A DNA stretch of 42,949 nucleotides from Bacillus pseudomycoides (GCF_002551005.1 NZ_NVOY01000009.1:212393-255341), one strand, 5' to 3'; positions 23,738 to 32,703 are shown, numbered from the stretch's first letter. A program made the numbers and translations. Notes: generated by a model not told the origin, from the sequence alone.

Positions 23738-24154
23738 TTAAATTCTCTTCTGTAAGTAATAGTGAGTATGTCCTTTTGGAAAATCTTCTATAACACCGTA
23801 TACTTCATAACCATGCTTTTTATAAAATTCAGGTGCTTGGAAACTAAAAGTATCAAGTTTGATGAGCGTACACTCTGTTTCTTTCGCTATTCGTTCGGCT
23901 TCTAATAGAAGTTTACTGCCATAACCTTGGTGACGCAGGCTATCATCGACCCATAGAATATCAACGTGTAGGCATTTCCAAAAAATAATACCGATTAAAC
24001 CAGCTACTATTTCTTCATTCTCATTTCTTACTGTTAAACAGACGTCTTTTAGAGGCGAATGTTTACTTCCTGAAACTTGCGAGTTATTGAAGGAAATAAG
24101 TTGTTTTCGAATATAATCGCTGTCTTTTTTACTCCATTTGTTTTGAATTTGCAT
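23738..24154 (-). CDS. GNAT acetyltransferase
   Basis: 138 residues with a complete GNAT fold: beta4 HVDILWVDDSLRHQGYGSKL, where the acetyl-CoA pyrophosphate loop is RHQGYG (the Q/RxxGxG motif A), and a C-terminal FQAPEFYKKHGYEV (motif B, with the usual FYxKxGF/Y). It transfers an acetyl group from acetyl-CoA to an amine. The substrate is unknown. AAGAGGAGA lies before the ATG. It lies 36 bp downstream of the APH-type kinase gene in the same direction, and the two may form a small modifying-enzyme operon. Confidence 0.88.
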   Translation of the reverse strand: MQIQNKWSKKDSDYIRKQLISFNNSQVSGSKHSPLKDVCLTVRNENEEIVAGLIGIIFWKCLHVDILWVDDSLRHQGYGSKLLLEAERIAKETECTLIKLDTFSFQAPEFYKKHGYEVYGVIEDFPKGHTHYYLQKRI

Positions 24155-24190
24155 CGTGCATTCTCCTCTTTATATTGTGTTATTTGATAA

Positions 24191-25102
24191 TTAAAAGAAA
24201 GATGGGTGTTCCATCCATTCGTCTAGGTCCACACTTCCTTGAACAGAAAGTAAACGATATAAATATCGATATGGTTCTCTGCAATGTGCCAAGATTGGAA
24301 GAGGAGAGATAGTCTCATAGCCTTTTCGAAATGTTGCAGCTTCTGTTTTTGTAAATAAATATTCTAATCCAATCAAATCAAATTCTCGCGGTCCAATAGC
24401 GTAAGCTTCTGTATCTACAAATCCTGTAATTTTTTGCCCATCTGTTAAAAATTGTGTTGGATCCATATCGATAAGAACAAATGATGCTTCTTTTGGTACG
24501 GGAAGAGAGGCAGTTTGAGAAATAAATTCTTTTAACCTATTACGAATTTTTGGATTATGTGAGTGAAATTGTTCTATAAGTTCTTTGCTAGTTTGTATCA
24601 TATGTTGATGAAATGTATGTAATGGAATTTGATTTGTTCTAGATGGATTGCCAACATAGTTTGTTTTGTATTGATGAATCTCAGCTAAACCTTTTCCAAA
24701 GTTATATAGTAAAGAGTCAGGCTGATTGATGAAGGATTGCAGTGTTTGTCCTTCTAGTTTTTCAACGACAATGTACTCTCGATCTAGTACATACTTGCGT
24801 AACAATTTAGGAATAGGAAGAGTTGTATATTGCCTGAGTGTATGATTGACAATTTCTAGATTATGAACAGATCGTGGGTCAATTCCGAATAATTGTTTGC
24901 ATCCCCACCCAAAATCATTATTTGGTTCTTCGTCTAATTTAGAAGAGCGAACAATGACTTCTTCATCTTTTGTTTTTATCAGCCACACATTGCTTGCATG
25001 GTCTTCGTAGCCAGGATGTAATTCTTCTATGTGTAAAATAGGGGAAGAAAACATCGTTTGTAGCATCATATCGTATACGGACTCCTTTTTCGGAAAATTC
25101 AT
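24191..25102 (-). CDS. APH-family small-molecule kinase
   Basis: 303 residues with an aminoglycoside phosphotransferase-like kinase fold: IVVEKLEGQTLQSFI (hinge), VLIDMDPTQFLTDGQKITGF (catalytic loop: Asp-Met-Asp-Pro..Q in place of the usual HGDLHPGN) and FVDTEAYAIGPREFDL (DFG-like metal-binding Asp: VDTE). The altered catalytic loop suggests it is not a classical resistance kinase. Either start is possible: the ATG at 25102 has no ribosome site, while the ATG at 25069 has AAAGGAG about 12 nt upstream, so the shorter form may be correct. The substrate is unknown. Confidence 0.8.
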   Translation of the reverse strand: MNFPKKESVYDMMLQTMFSSPILHIEELHPGYEDHASNVWLIKTKDEEVIVRSSKLDEEPNNDFGWGCKQLFGIDPRSVHNLEIVNHTLRQYTTLPIPKLLRKYVLDREYIVVEKLEGQTLQSFINQPDSLLYNFGKGLAEIHQYKTNYVGNPSRTNQIPLHTFHQHMIQTSKELIEQFHSHNPKIRNRLKEFISQTASLPVPKEASFVLIDMDPTQFLTDGQKITGFVDTEAYAIGPREFDLIGLEYLFTKTEAATFRKGYETISPLPILAHCREPYRYLYRLLSVQGSVDLDEWMEHPSFF

Positions 25103-25171
25103 ACAAAATCATTATATAATATTTATAGGTAAAATAGGGGTATTTTAGGTAGGCAATTGCTGGGACAGAAT

Positions 25172-25221
25172 AAAAAAGGTGTTGTAAACAAATAAAATAC
25201 ATCGTTTACAGCACTTTTTTT
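25172..25221 (-). terminator. Terminator of the MocR-type regulator gene
   Basis: AAAAAAGGTGTTGTAAAC / GTTTACAGCACTTTTTTT. The U-run is usable on both strands, and the gene ending here is on the minus strand. Confidence 0.85.
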
Positions 25222-25235
25222 GTTGCTTATGTTAC

Positions 25236-26630
25236 CTAAAGCCAAGCTTTCTTTAATAATTGTATAGCACAGAGAATGTCGTCTGCTGATAGCCCTCCAA
25301 ATCCCATCAATATGTAAGACTCTTTATGTAAATCATTTACTATATCATATGGGGATAAAGGATATACTTTTACGCTTTGTTCAGCTGCTTTATGAATTAG
25401 TTGCTGTTCATTCATCCCGTTATGAACATGTAATACAATATGAAGACCAGAATCAGAACCTATGATATCTACTAGAGGTCCCATCTCTTTTTGAATGGTC
25501 TGTACTAAGAAGTGATGTTTCGTTTTATATATAGTACGAATTCGATTTAAGTGTCGCTCCCAATATCCTTCTTTCATAAATGATGCAAACGTAAGCTGCT
25601 GTATTTTGGAGACGGTTTGCTTAGAAATGGTTCCATCAAGTTCATAGTTTGCTAATAGAGTTTGCGGAAGAACCATATAACTCATTCGGATTGAAGGTAA
25701 AAATGATTTCGAAAATGTGCCCATATAAATGACGTGCCCGTTAGTATCTAATCCTTGTAAGGAAGGAATAGGTTTTCCAGTATAACGAAATTCGCCGTCA
25801 TAATCATCTTCTATAATATAGCCATCATTTTCACTTGCCCACTTTAGTAGCTCCATTCGGCGAGAAAGTGGCATAATCATTCCATATGGAAACTGATGAG
25901 ATGGTGTTACATATGCGATATTCGCACCACTTTCATATAAAGAAGAAATGTGAATCCCTTTTTCATCTAGAGAAATCGGCTGTATATGTAAGCCGCAGCT
26001 TTGCATGACAGCTCTTACGCGGTGGAATCCGGGATTTTCCATTGCATAGATGTGTTCATAACCAAGTGATTGCAAAAGTAACCAAAGAAGCGGCTGTGTA
26101 CCCGCTCCAATAATAATTTGTTCAGGAGTAGATTGAACACCGCGTGCTTGATAGAGATAACGAGAAATTTCAGAACGTAGTTGCCATTCGCCTTGAGGGT
26201 CTTCTTTTGTAAACAAAGTATTCTCATATTCTAAGAGACAATTATTCGTGATTTTTTTCCAAGTAGACAATGGAAAGGAAGAGGTATCAATGCTTCCGTG
26301 ACTGAAATCGAAACGGAAATTCTCTTGAACAGATTTCTTTCTATTTACTATATTGTTATTATTTGTTGTTAGAATCATATCGTAATCTATACTCGCTACA
26401 AATAAACCACGTCTATGCTTACTCTCTACATATCCTTCAGCTATTAATTGTTGATAGGCAAATGCCACTGTATTACGGCTTACATTAAGCTGCAAAGATA
26501 AATTTCGATGAGATGGTAGGCGGCTGCCGACTTCAATCCTTCCTTGCAAGATTTCTTTTTTCATATAGTTATAAATTTGTATGTAAAGAGGTATTTTACT
26601 TTTTGCGTCTAATGGGATGGTAAGCTCCAT
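25236..26630 (-). CDS. MocR/PdxR-type regulator (GntR HTH fused to aminotransferase domain)
   Basis: 464 residues. Residues 1-75 form a GntR winged helix (YMKKEILQGRIEVGSRLPSH, NVSRNTVAFAYQQLIAEGYV). Residues 110-460 are a class I aminotransferase-like domain with the PLP lysine in MGTFSKSFLPSIRMSY and IIEDDYDGEF. MocR proteins sense PLP or amino compounds and control pyridoxal synthesis, GABA use or drug/D-alanine related genes. No pdx or gab genes are adjacent, so the target is open; the divergent GNAT gene at 26808 is the most natural candidate because MocR regulators often control the neighbour. The start is the ATG at 26630 with AAAGG upstream. Confidence 0.88.
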   Translation of the reverse strand: MELTIPLDAKSKIPLYIQIYNYMKKEILQGRIEVGSRLPSHRNLSLQLNVSRNTVAFAYQQLIAEGYVESKHRRGLFVASIDYDMILTTNNNNIVNRKKSVQENFRFDFSHGSIDTSSFPLSTWKKITNNCLLEYENTLFTKEDPQGEWQLRSEISRYLYQARGVQSTPEQIIIGAGTQPLLWLLLQSLGYEHIYAMENPGFHRVRAVMQSCGLHIQPISLDEKGIHISSLYESGANIAYVTPSHQFPYGMIMPLSRRMELLKWASENDGYIIEDDYDGEFRYTGKPIPSLQGLDTNGHVIYMGTFSKSFLPSIRMSYMVLPQTLLANYELDGTISKQTVSKIQQLTFASFMKEGYWERHLNRIRTIYKTKHHFLVQTIQKEMGPLVDIIGSDSGLHIVLHVHNGMNEQQLIHKAAEQSVKVYPLSPYDIVNDLHKESYILMGFGGLSADDILCAIQLLKKAWL

Positions 26631-26736
26631 CGTTATCAACCTTTCAAACTGCCCCTGTAAAAAAGATTAAAACTGTCACTTATAAAAGGGGCATATGATT
26701 TTTATAATAACAATCATAAAACATTTTGAATTTTTG

Positions 26737-26792
26737 ATAAAGTGAAACATTAATCGGCGGGGGCTTACTGCCCGTTAATGCGGGATAAATAG
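26737..26792 (+). repeat. GGG-CCC-GGG leader element, copy 2
   Basis: Reads AAAGTGAAACATTAATCGG, CGGGGGCTTACTGCCCG and TTAATGCGGGATAA. The central CCCG can pair with the CGGG on its left or its right. It ends 16 nt before the GNAT start at 26808 and points in the same direction. It lies in the 177-bp gap behind the divergent MocR gene. Confidence 0.6.
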
Positions 26793-26807
26793 TTGGAGGG
26801 AAATAAT

Positions 26808-27239
26808 ATGCATACACGTGTACAAGAGGTAAAAACAGAACAAGGATTTTGTAAGGTATTACCAGTATTGCAACAACTGCGGCCAAAACTTTCTCTAGAA
26901 GAAGCGCAGTCTCTTTTAGAAAGGATGAAAGAAGAAAATTATCGTCTATTTGCTTTGTATAATAGTGAAGAAGAAGCAGTGAGTTTAGCCGGAGTGGCAA
27001 TATGTACAAATTTTTATAACGAGAAACATGTCTTTATTTATGACCTTGTTACAGCAGAAGCACATCGTTCAAGAGGGTATGGAGAGACACTGCTATCGTA
27101 TATTGAGGGATGGGGCAAAGAAAATGATTGCTCTTGTGTTGTATTAACTTCAGCGTTTCCAAGAATAGATGCGCATCGTTTTTATGAGAGAGAAGGGTAT
27201 GAAAAGGTGAGTTATTCGTTTTGGAAAGAAATAAAGTAA
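26808..27239 (+). CDS. GNAT acetyltransferase
   Basis: 143 residues. The GNAT core shows VFIYDLVTAEAHRSRGYGET (acetyl-CoA loop HRSRGYG) and a C-terminal DAHRFYEREGYEKVSYSFWK. The start is the ATG at 26808 with TGGAGGG upstream. It is divergent from the MocR-type gene and directly behind a leader element (copy 2). The acceptor substrate is unknown. Confidence 0.87.
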   Translation: MHTRVQEVKTEQGFCKVLPVLQQLRPKLSLEEAQSLLERMKEENYRLFALYNSEEEAVSLAGVAICTNFYNEKHVFIYDLVTAEAHRSRGYGETLLSYIEGWGKENDCSCVVLTSAFPRIDAHRFYEREGYEKVSYSFWKEIK

Positions 27240-27266
27240 GGCAGGGGAAATCCCCTGCTTTATTTG
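27240..27266 (+). terminator. Terminator of the GNAT gene at 26808
   Basis: GGCAGGGGA AAT CCCCTGCTTTATTT, starting at the stop codon. Confidence 0.8.
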
Positions 27267-27282
27267 ATACAAAGAGTTCGAT

Positions 27283-27903
27283 TTATAGAGAAGAAGACTG
27301 CTTTTGATCTTTTATGAATAAATATATTGTACTACCAATGACAACAACGGTCATAATGATAATTGTTCCAAGAAGAGCAAAATTCTTGTAAGAAGAAGGG
27401 AATAAAAGTGATGAAACTCCGATACACAAACCTGCCAACATAATAGAAATACCAGATATCTTTTGTGTTTTTTTCTCCAGTTGCTTGCTATTCCACTGAT
27501 AAGACATAGTAGAATTTTTTGCATCAACTTTCATGATGAAATATCCAATAATAATAAAGAGTAATCCAACAGCTGAGAGTATGAGATGTTCATGAGGAAG
27601 ATTGTATCCAAGTGCAAATAGAGAGAGAGTCATGTCGGTAAAGAAAAGGAAAAGCAATACTGCATTCCCAATCCATTTGAAAAAACGTGCATCTTCCATC
27701 ATGTGAGATAAACCTTCAAATAAAAAAGTGATAAAGCATGACAAAATAATAGCAATTGTTACATGTGCTCCTTTCGTTAGAGTAGAAGTGGGATTTCTAT
27801 TAAAATCCCACTTTGTGACAACTTCAGGTGGTAAGAAAAAGTATAGGATGATGTTTACGGTAATAATGATACATAGCAAAATGAAGCTGAATTTATTTTT
27901 CAT
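27283..27903 (-). CDS. DUF1648/SdpI-like membrane protein
   Basis: 206 residues with about six membrane segments. The N-terminal block, FFLPPEVVTKWDFNRNPTST, between the first two membrane helices, is the DUF1648 pattern ('P..v..hwn..G.'), found in SdpI-type immunity proteins and in regulators of membrane signalling. It starts 15 bp behind the second permease gene with AGAAGGAA upstream and so is probably the last gene of that operon. A role in immunity to, or sensing of, a membrane-active peptide is only inference from the family. Confidence 0.75.
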   Translation of the reverse strand: MKNKFSFILLCIIITVNIILYFFLPPEVVTKWDFNRNPTSTLTKGAHVTIAIILSCFITFLFEGLSHMMEDARFFKWIGNAVLLFLFFTDMTLSLFALGYNLPHEHLILSAVGLLFIIIGYFIMKVDAKNSTMSYQWNSKQLEKKTQKISGISIMLAGLCIGVSSLLFPSSYKNFALLGTIIIMTVVVIGSTIYLFIKDQKQSSSL

Positions 27904-27918
27904 GGTAATTCCTTCTTT

Positions 27919-28965
27919 CTACATATTTGCAGGAGAACGATAAGGATGTTCTTCTTTTTGTGCGAAGGTGAAGGAGTGCTTATCCTTTTTGTATTGAGAT
28001 GTTTCTGTTTTTCTTTCAATCTTTTTAATAGAATATTCTTGTTTTGCTAAAGCATCTTGAATTCCTGTTGTCATTAGTTTTAAGACAAGAATCGTTAAAA
28101 ATAAAGCAATAAGTGTACTAAAAACAATCCACATAGATACATTTAGTTCAAAATAGTTGAGACCTATAAGTCCTGCCCAGTCGTTAGAAAGTGAAATAAA
28201 TTTATCTTCTCCTAAATCTGCACTTTTCTTTTGTACCCCTCCGATAAATTGGTTCACCAGTGCAAGATGGATAACTAAAAGAAGGGTCTGGATAACATGC
28301 TGCATAAACAATACGAAGAGGCGATCTTTAAGTAACACACGTAAATGTGTACGAACAATGTGTATGCGGCTAGCTCCCATAAGTTGTGAGCTTAAAATAT
28401 ATTCTTGCTTCATAAATTCATCAATTTCAGAAGATACATATGTTGTTATAGTTGGTAAAACAACAAGGACGAGAACGATAGCTTGATAAGTTAGAAGAGA
28501 ATAATTCACTTCGAGTTTATTATCTAAGTTTGAAAAAATCATTTTGTTCATAGGCTGCATTAATAAATATGCTACGAAAACAGTTGGTAAATAATAAAAT
28601 ATTTCAGTACATGTTTTTACAAAAGATTTTAATCGCGTTACATATAGGCTTAATAACACACCAAGTATTGTACCGAGTAAAACACGTAATAGACTAATTC
28701 CAATTGCGAATAAAATTGTAAATTTTGCTCCATCTAATATTTGAAAGAAAATAGATTCCCCAAAGCGATCTGAACCAAGCGGAGGCATTTGCTTTGGGGA
28801 AAATGGTGAAGCGGCAATTAATTCTCCATTCTCATCGTATAACAGTCTCATTGGCTTTAAAGTATCTTCTTTGAAGTAGAAGCCGTAAATAAAACTAGCG
28901 ATGACAAGTACAACAATATATGTTAATCCGAATACAAAACGCTTGGATTTCCAAATAGCTTTCAT
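27919..28965 (-). CDS. Peptide-type ABC transporter permease (DppC/OppC-like)
   Basis: 348 residues with about six membrane segments and a BPD_transp_1 domain. The N-terminal segment is followed by the periplasm-facing PMPPLGSDRFGESIFFQILD (the 'GTD..GRD' loop of DppC proteins, here GSDRFG). The EAA loop region is SSQLMGASRIHIVRTHLRVL, which should contact an ATPase. The ATG at 28965 overlaps the stop of the upstream permease (ATGA), so translation is coupled. No ATPase or binding protein gene is nearby. The C-terminal 45 residues are charged and cytoplasmic. A longer frame from 29136 only overlaps the upstream gene. Confidence 0.85.
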   Translation of the reverse strand: MKAIWKSKRFVFGLTYIVVLVIASFIYGFYFKEDTLKPMRLLYDENGELIAASPFSPKQMPPLGSDRFGESIFFQILDGAKFTILFAIGISLLRVLLGTILGVLLSLYVTRLKSFVKTCTEIFYYLPTVFVAYLLMQPMNKMIFSNLDNKLEVNYSLLTYQAIVLVLVVLPTITTYVSSEIDEFMKQEYILSSQLMGASRIHIVRTHLRVLLKDRLFVLFMQHVIQTLLLVIHLALVNQFIGGVQKKSADLGEDKFISLSNDWAGLIGLNYFELNVSMWIVFSTLIALFLTILVLKLMTTGIQDALAKQEYSIKKIERKTETSQYKKDKHSFTFAQKEEHPYRSPANM

Positions 28966-29864
28966 ATAATCTCTCCATTCAATTGTGTTTGCCATCTTTT
29001 CGTAAAATAAGAACAAATTTGAAATGAAAGATAAAAAGGCATAACAATCATTATAAGTACAATAAATGTAATGGATGGTGAAAAATGGTTTGTGAAAATA
29101 AGGAATTGAATAATGCCTGACATGTGAAACACGCATTCTAAAACAAATAAATTGGAAAGTAAAAAGACAAAAATCATTTTTGAATGATGGAATAGGTGAA
29201 TGAAAATATTTTTAAATAAATGTATACGGATGATGTAGCTCGATGAAAGGCCTTTCCCATAGGCAACTTCCACATACGGTTTTATACGCTCTTCCTCTAT
29301 GTACAATATCATCATACGGAACATTTGAATGGTAGGGAGTATCGACAAACAAATAATAGGTAATATATACGCTTTGTTTTCATTGAATGTCATAATATGT
29401 ACTGGCAATTCACCTGTTTGACGAAAATACCATACAAAAAACATTTGTATACAGATCATAATCATTACATCAGGGATGGCTTCTAATATGGAAACAGTGC
29501 GCTGAATCATATTTTTAATCCACTTCGATGATAAAAAATAAAAATAAGCAATACTTACTGCAACAAATATAGAAAGAAATAGAGCAGCAAATAAAATAGT
29601 AAATGAATAAATGTATGGTTCTAATACACTAGGAAACAAGGGAACTGTTTTCAAGTTACCTGTAGGTGCAGGAGTTTGAATAGTAAGGGATTGTAAAGAA
29701 AAAATTTGTTTTCCCATATTAATGATGGCGTGTATGAATTTGCTTGGTTGAAATGAAATGTTTCCGCTTTCGTTTATAAATAGAGTTGGGATATTTAGTA
29801 AAATAAGTAACGTAACTATAACCGTTAGTAGTTGTATAGAAAATTTCCATATCTTCCTTAGCAT
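28962..29864 (-). CDS. Peptide-type ABC transporter permease (DppB/OppB-like)
   Basis: 300 residues with an N-terminal membrane segment, a long external loop and about five further segments. The EAA-like loop is EVAYGKGLSSSYIIRIHLFK, matching the DppB/OppB position. The start is the ATG at 29864 with GGAGGGG 6 nt upstream. It is the first gene of a three-gene unit (this gene, the DppC-like gene, the DUF1648 gene). The typical partners OppD/OppF and a substrate-binding lipoprotein are absent from the window, so the transporter must use subunits coded elsewhere or is an incomplete or modified system. Confidence 0.8.
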   Translation of the reverse strand: MLRKIWKFSIQLLTVIVTLLILLNIPTLFINESGNISFQPSKFIHAIINMGKQIFSLQSLTIQTPAPTGNLKTVPLFPSVLEPYIYSFTILFAALFLSIFVAVSIAYFYFLSSKWIKNMIQRTVSILEAIPDVMIMICIQMFFVWYFRQTGELPVHIMTFNENKAYILPIICLSILPTIQMFRMMILYIEEERIKPYVEVAYGKGLSSSYIIRIHLFKNIFIHLFHHSKMIFVFLLSNLFVLECVFHMSGIIQFLIFTNHFSPSITFIVLIMIVMPFYLSFQICSYFTKRWQTQLNGEII

Positions 29865-29894
29865 AAAACCCCTCCAAAAACACATTTTTACAAT

Positions 29895-29940
29895 ATTATA
29901 CAAAATAATTAGCTATTTGTTTTGATTTTTCAGAAAAAAT
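29895..29940 (-). promoter_or_regulatory. Promoter of the permease operon with a CodY-box-like site
   Basis: Minus strand: TATAAT at 29900-29895 forms the -10. ATTTTTTCTGAAAAATC (29940-29924) lies just upstream of the -35 position and matches the CodY box AATTTTCWGAAAATT with about three differences. CodY controls many peptide transporters in Bacillus, so the site is plausible but unproven. Confidence 0.35.
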
Positions 29941-30067
29941 ATTATAATAAATAAAACTAGTAAAAAATATAATGGTTATCTAGTTTTTTTAAAAGTGGAG
30001 AAGAGTAGCTTTGTATTATTTGCTACTTAGGAATTGAAAGATAAGAAAGCGCTTTTAGGAGGATTCT

Positions 30068-30634
30068 ATGACACAAACGTATTTAAAAGGTGAAAAAGTA
30101 GTGGTTCGAACAATAGAAGACGTTGATCTGTATCCGCTATGGCAAGAAACATATAAAGAAGAACATCCAGAGTGGAAAAAATGGGATGCACCGTATTTTC
30201 CATTCGTGAGACAAGAATTTGCAGCTTTTCAAGAAGGACTACGTTCTAAATTAATGAAAGACCCATATTCAAAGTTTCTTATTGAAAAAGATGGTGAAAT
30301 TATAGGGATTGTAACGTATTACTGGGAACATGAGCCGTCACGTTGGCTAGAGATTGGCATAACGATTTACAATCCAGCATATTGGAATGGAGGTTATGGT
30401 ACAGAAGCTTTAAATATGTATATGGACTTTCTATTCAAGCATATGACGATTGGAAGGATCGGTTTGACAATATGGTCAGGAAATAGTCGTATGATGAAAG
30501 TAGCTGAGAAACTTGGAATGCAGTTAGAAGGAAGAATGAGAAAATGTCGTTATTATAATGGAGAGTATTATGATTCAATTCGGATGGGAATGATCCGTGA
30601 GGAATGGGAAGAAATGAAAGCGGCGAGGAGATAA
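30068..30634 (+). CDS. GNAT acetyltransferase, RimJ/RimL type
   Basis: 188 residues. The family pattern is clear: VVRTIEDVDLYPLWQETYKE at the start, EIGITIYNPAYWNGGYGTEA (acetyl-CoA loop WNGGYG) and IWSGNSRMMKVAEKLGMQLE ('N.rm.k.aeKlGf..eG'), then RKCRYYNGEYYDSIRMGM. Members acetylate N-terminal amines of proteins or small amines. AGGAGG lies before the ATG. It begins a run of three GNAT genes on the plus strand. Confidence 0.9.
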   Translation: MTQTYLKGEKVVVRTIEDVDLYPLWQETYKEEHPEWKKWDAPYFPFVRQEFAAFQEGLRSKLMKDPYSKFLIEKDGEIIGIVTYYWEHEPSRWLEIGITIYNPAYWNGGYGTEALNMYMDFLFKHMTIGRIGLTIWSGNSRMMKVAEKLGMQLEGRMRKCRYYNGEYYDSIRMGMIREEWEEMKAARR

Positions 30635-30709
30635 GTCATTTGTACCAAGTTATTAAACCGCTTAATGAATGATTTGTAAGATGTATAAAAAGAAGTAGGA
30701 GGAATCTCT

Positions 30710-31195
30710 ATGAATTTTGTGATTCGTGAGATGAAAGAAGAAGATATTCCAGCTGTACAATATGTGGCCCAATCTTCTTGGAACGATACATACAAAGATA
30801 TTATTCCGGCAGCAGTACAAGAGAAATTTTTAAAGCAGGCTTATTCTCATGACATGATGAAGCATCGTTTACAACATTCACATTTATTAGTAGGAGAAGT
30901 AGACGGAAAAATCGCAGGATTTTCCAATTTTTCGCCAATAAAGTATCAAAATGAGGCTGAGTTAGGAGCGATATACTTATTGTCAGCATATCAAGGGAAT
31001 GGTATAGGAACAGCGCTATTACGTAAAGGAATTACAATATTAGAAGGTGTCAAGAAGATATATATTAATGTAGAATCAGAGAATAAAATTGGAAAAGCAT
31101 TTTATACTGCAAAAAGATTTGCAGTGGTAGATGCGTTTGAAGAAGACTTTGATGGGTATATGCTGAAAACATTAAGAATGGTTTTACATGTATAG
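30710..31195 (+). CDS. GNAT acetyltransferase
   Basis: 161 residues. IREMKEEDIPAVQYVAQSSW is the usual GNAT opening, AELGAIYLLSAYQGNGIGTA carries the acetyl-CoA loop QGNGIG, and VESENKIGKAFYTAKRFAVV closes the domain. The layout resembles B. subtilis-type PaiA polyamine acetyltransferases at the N-terminus (SSWNDTYKDIIP), a possible but unproven link. AGGAGGAAT lies upstream of the ATG. It is 75 bp behind the previous GNAT gene. Confidence 0.88.
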   Translation: MNFVIREMKEEDIPAVQYVAQSSWNDTYKDIIPAAVQEKFLKQAYSHDMMKHRLQHSHLLVGEVDGKIAGFSNFSPIKYQNEAELGAIYLLSAYQGNGIGTALLRKGITILEGVKKIYINVESENKIGKAFYTAKRFAVVDAFEEDFDGYMLKTLRMVLHV

Positions 31196-31216
31196 TACGG
31201 GGGGCGAGAGTATCTT

Positions 31217-31660
31217 ATGATTCAAAAAGCAACTGAAAGTGATATGAAATACATTTTAGCTCACGCGGCTGAATCTTTATATGAAGGGACGATGAAAACG
31301 AGTAAGTTTAGTCAAGAGAAAGTACTAGAAATTACGATGCCACTTTTAGAAAAAGGAGCATATTATCTTGTTATGAAACAAGGTGATATTTTAAAGGGAT
31401 GGGTATTAATCGGAAGCAATAAAGACTATTTTTCTGGGGAAGAAATAGGTTTTATTTATGAATTGTATGTATTCTCTCCTTATCGTGGAGAAGGCCTTTC
31501 ACGCCAGCTTATGAGAGCGGCGGTTGATGAACTCGATAAGTTAGGCTATTCAGAAATTCGTTTGAATGTATTTGCAGGGAATTTTGCGAAAGAGTTGTAT
31601 AAAGAAATGGGATTTGTTGAAAGACAAATTGTTATGAGTTTGAAACGTGAAGATAAATAA
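31217..31660 (+). CDS. GNAT acetyltransferase
   Basis: 147 residues with FIYELYVFSPYRGEGLSRQL (acetyl-CoA loop YRGEGLS) and LNVFAGNFAKELYKEMGFVE (motif B, 'N..a..lY.kmGF'). The start lies 21 bp behind the previous GNAT stop with GGGGGGCGAG upstream, so the two are cotranscribed. The substrate is unknown. Confidence 0.87.
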   Translation: MIQKATESDMKYILAHAAESLYEGTMKTSKFSQEKVLEITMPLLEKGAYYLVMKQGDILKGWVLIGSNKDYFSGEEIGFIYELYVFSPYRGEGLSRQLMRAAVDELDKLGYSEIRLNVFAGNFAKELYKEMGFVERQIVMSLKREDK

Positions 31661-31712
31661 ATTGGGAAGAAAAGTAGAATTTCGTAATAATTAGAGTCAA
31701 GAAGGTGAAGCA

Positions 31713-32591
31713 ATGGTAAGAGAAAATGGGTATGTTCAATACTTGGAAAAGGTTTACCCGAATCTTGATGTTCAGACTGCTTATGTAAATGATATTGGTC
31801 AAAATAACGATGTACTAATTGTAAATGAAAATATAGTGTTTCGTTTTCCAAAATATGAAGAAGGAATTACAAAACTCATTGCTGAGACAAAGCTGTTAGA
31901 GAAAATACAAAACTATGTTTCACTTTCTATCCCTTGTCCAAGCTATCAGCATTTTCAACCAATGGAGCCTGGGAAAGTATTTTCTGGTTATCACAAAATT
32001 AATGGAGAGCCATTTTGGAATAGAACATTTCTTCAGTTGTCCGAAGAAGAAAAAAGTACAAGTGCAGCGCAACTAGCTAATTTTTTAAAAGAATTACACA
32101 GTATACCAGTGGCAGAAATTACTCCAATTCTAAAAGGAAATACTGTTGATATATATAGTGAAATAGAAAGTTTATATTTTCAATTGAAAGAGAAATTGTT
32201 TTCTTATATAAAGGAAAGTGCAAGGCAAGATGTCTCTCAATCTTTTGAAGCCTATTTAAGTGATAACAGTCATTTTACATTTCAGCCATGTCTTATTCAT
32301 GGAGATTTTGGAATGACAAATATTTTGTATGATGTTGAGGAGAAGAGAATCTTAGGGATTATTGACTTTGGCGGGGCGGGGATTGGTGATCCGGCATACG
32401 ATTTTGCTGGATTATTATCTAGCTATGGAAGTCATTTTTTAGAGGGATTTTCATCGCTGTATCCAAATTTCGATCAAGTGATGGATAGAATGAATTTTTA
32501 TAGAAGTACGTTTGCTTTGCAAGAAGCATTATTTGGGTTAAGGAATAATGATAGAAAAGCATTTGAACAGGGGATAAAAGATTACATCTAA
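31713..32591 (+). CDS. APH-family phosphotransferase
   Basis: 292 residues with an intact APH kinase: VFRFPKYEEGITKLIAETKL (nucleotide lobe with Lys/Glu), CLIHGDFGMTNILYDVEEKR (catalytic HGDFGxxN with Asp and Asn) and GIIDFGGAGIGDPAYDFAGL (IDFGxxxxGDPAxD). It should phosphorylate a hydroxyl on a small molecule such as an aminoglycoside, macrolide or sugar-like metabolite. GAAGGTGA lies upstream of the ATG. Its position behind three GNAT genes resembles other antibiotic- or metabolite-modifying clusters in Bacillus. Unlike the kinase at 24191, all catalytic residues are present. Confidence 0.88.
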   Translation: MVRENGYVQYLEKVYPNLDVQTAYVNDIGQNNDVLIVNENIVFRFPKYEEGITKLIAETKLLEKIQNYVSLSIPCPSYQHFQPMEPGKVFSGYHKINGEPFWNRTFLQLSEEEKSTSAAQLANFLKELHSIPVAEITPILKGNTVDIYSEIESLYFQLKEKLFSYIKESARQDVSQSFEAYLSDNSHFTFQPCLIHGDFGMTNILYDVEEKRILGIIDFGGAGIGDPAYDFAGLLSSYGSHFLEGFSSLYPNFDQVMDRMNFYRSTFALQEALFGLRNNDRKAFEQGIKDYI

Positions 32592-32703
32592 GAAGGATAT
32601 ATGTAATATAGAAAGTAATACGATACAGGGATAATGGGTTTATTACGAGAAGAATGGAATTTGCAAATTTCGACGTGTAATAAAAATTTAGGAGATGATA
32701 GTG

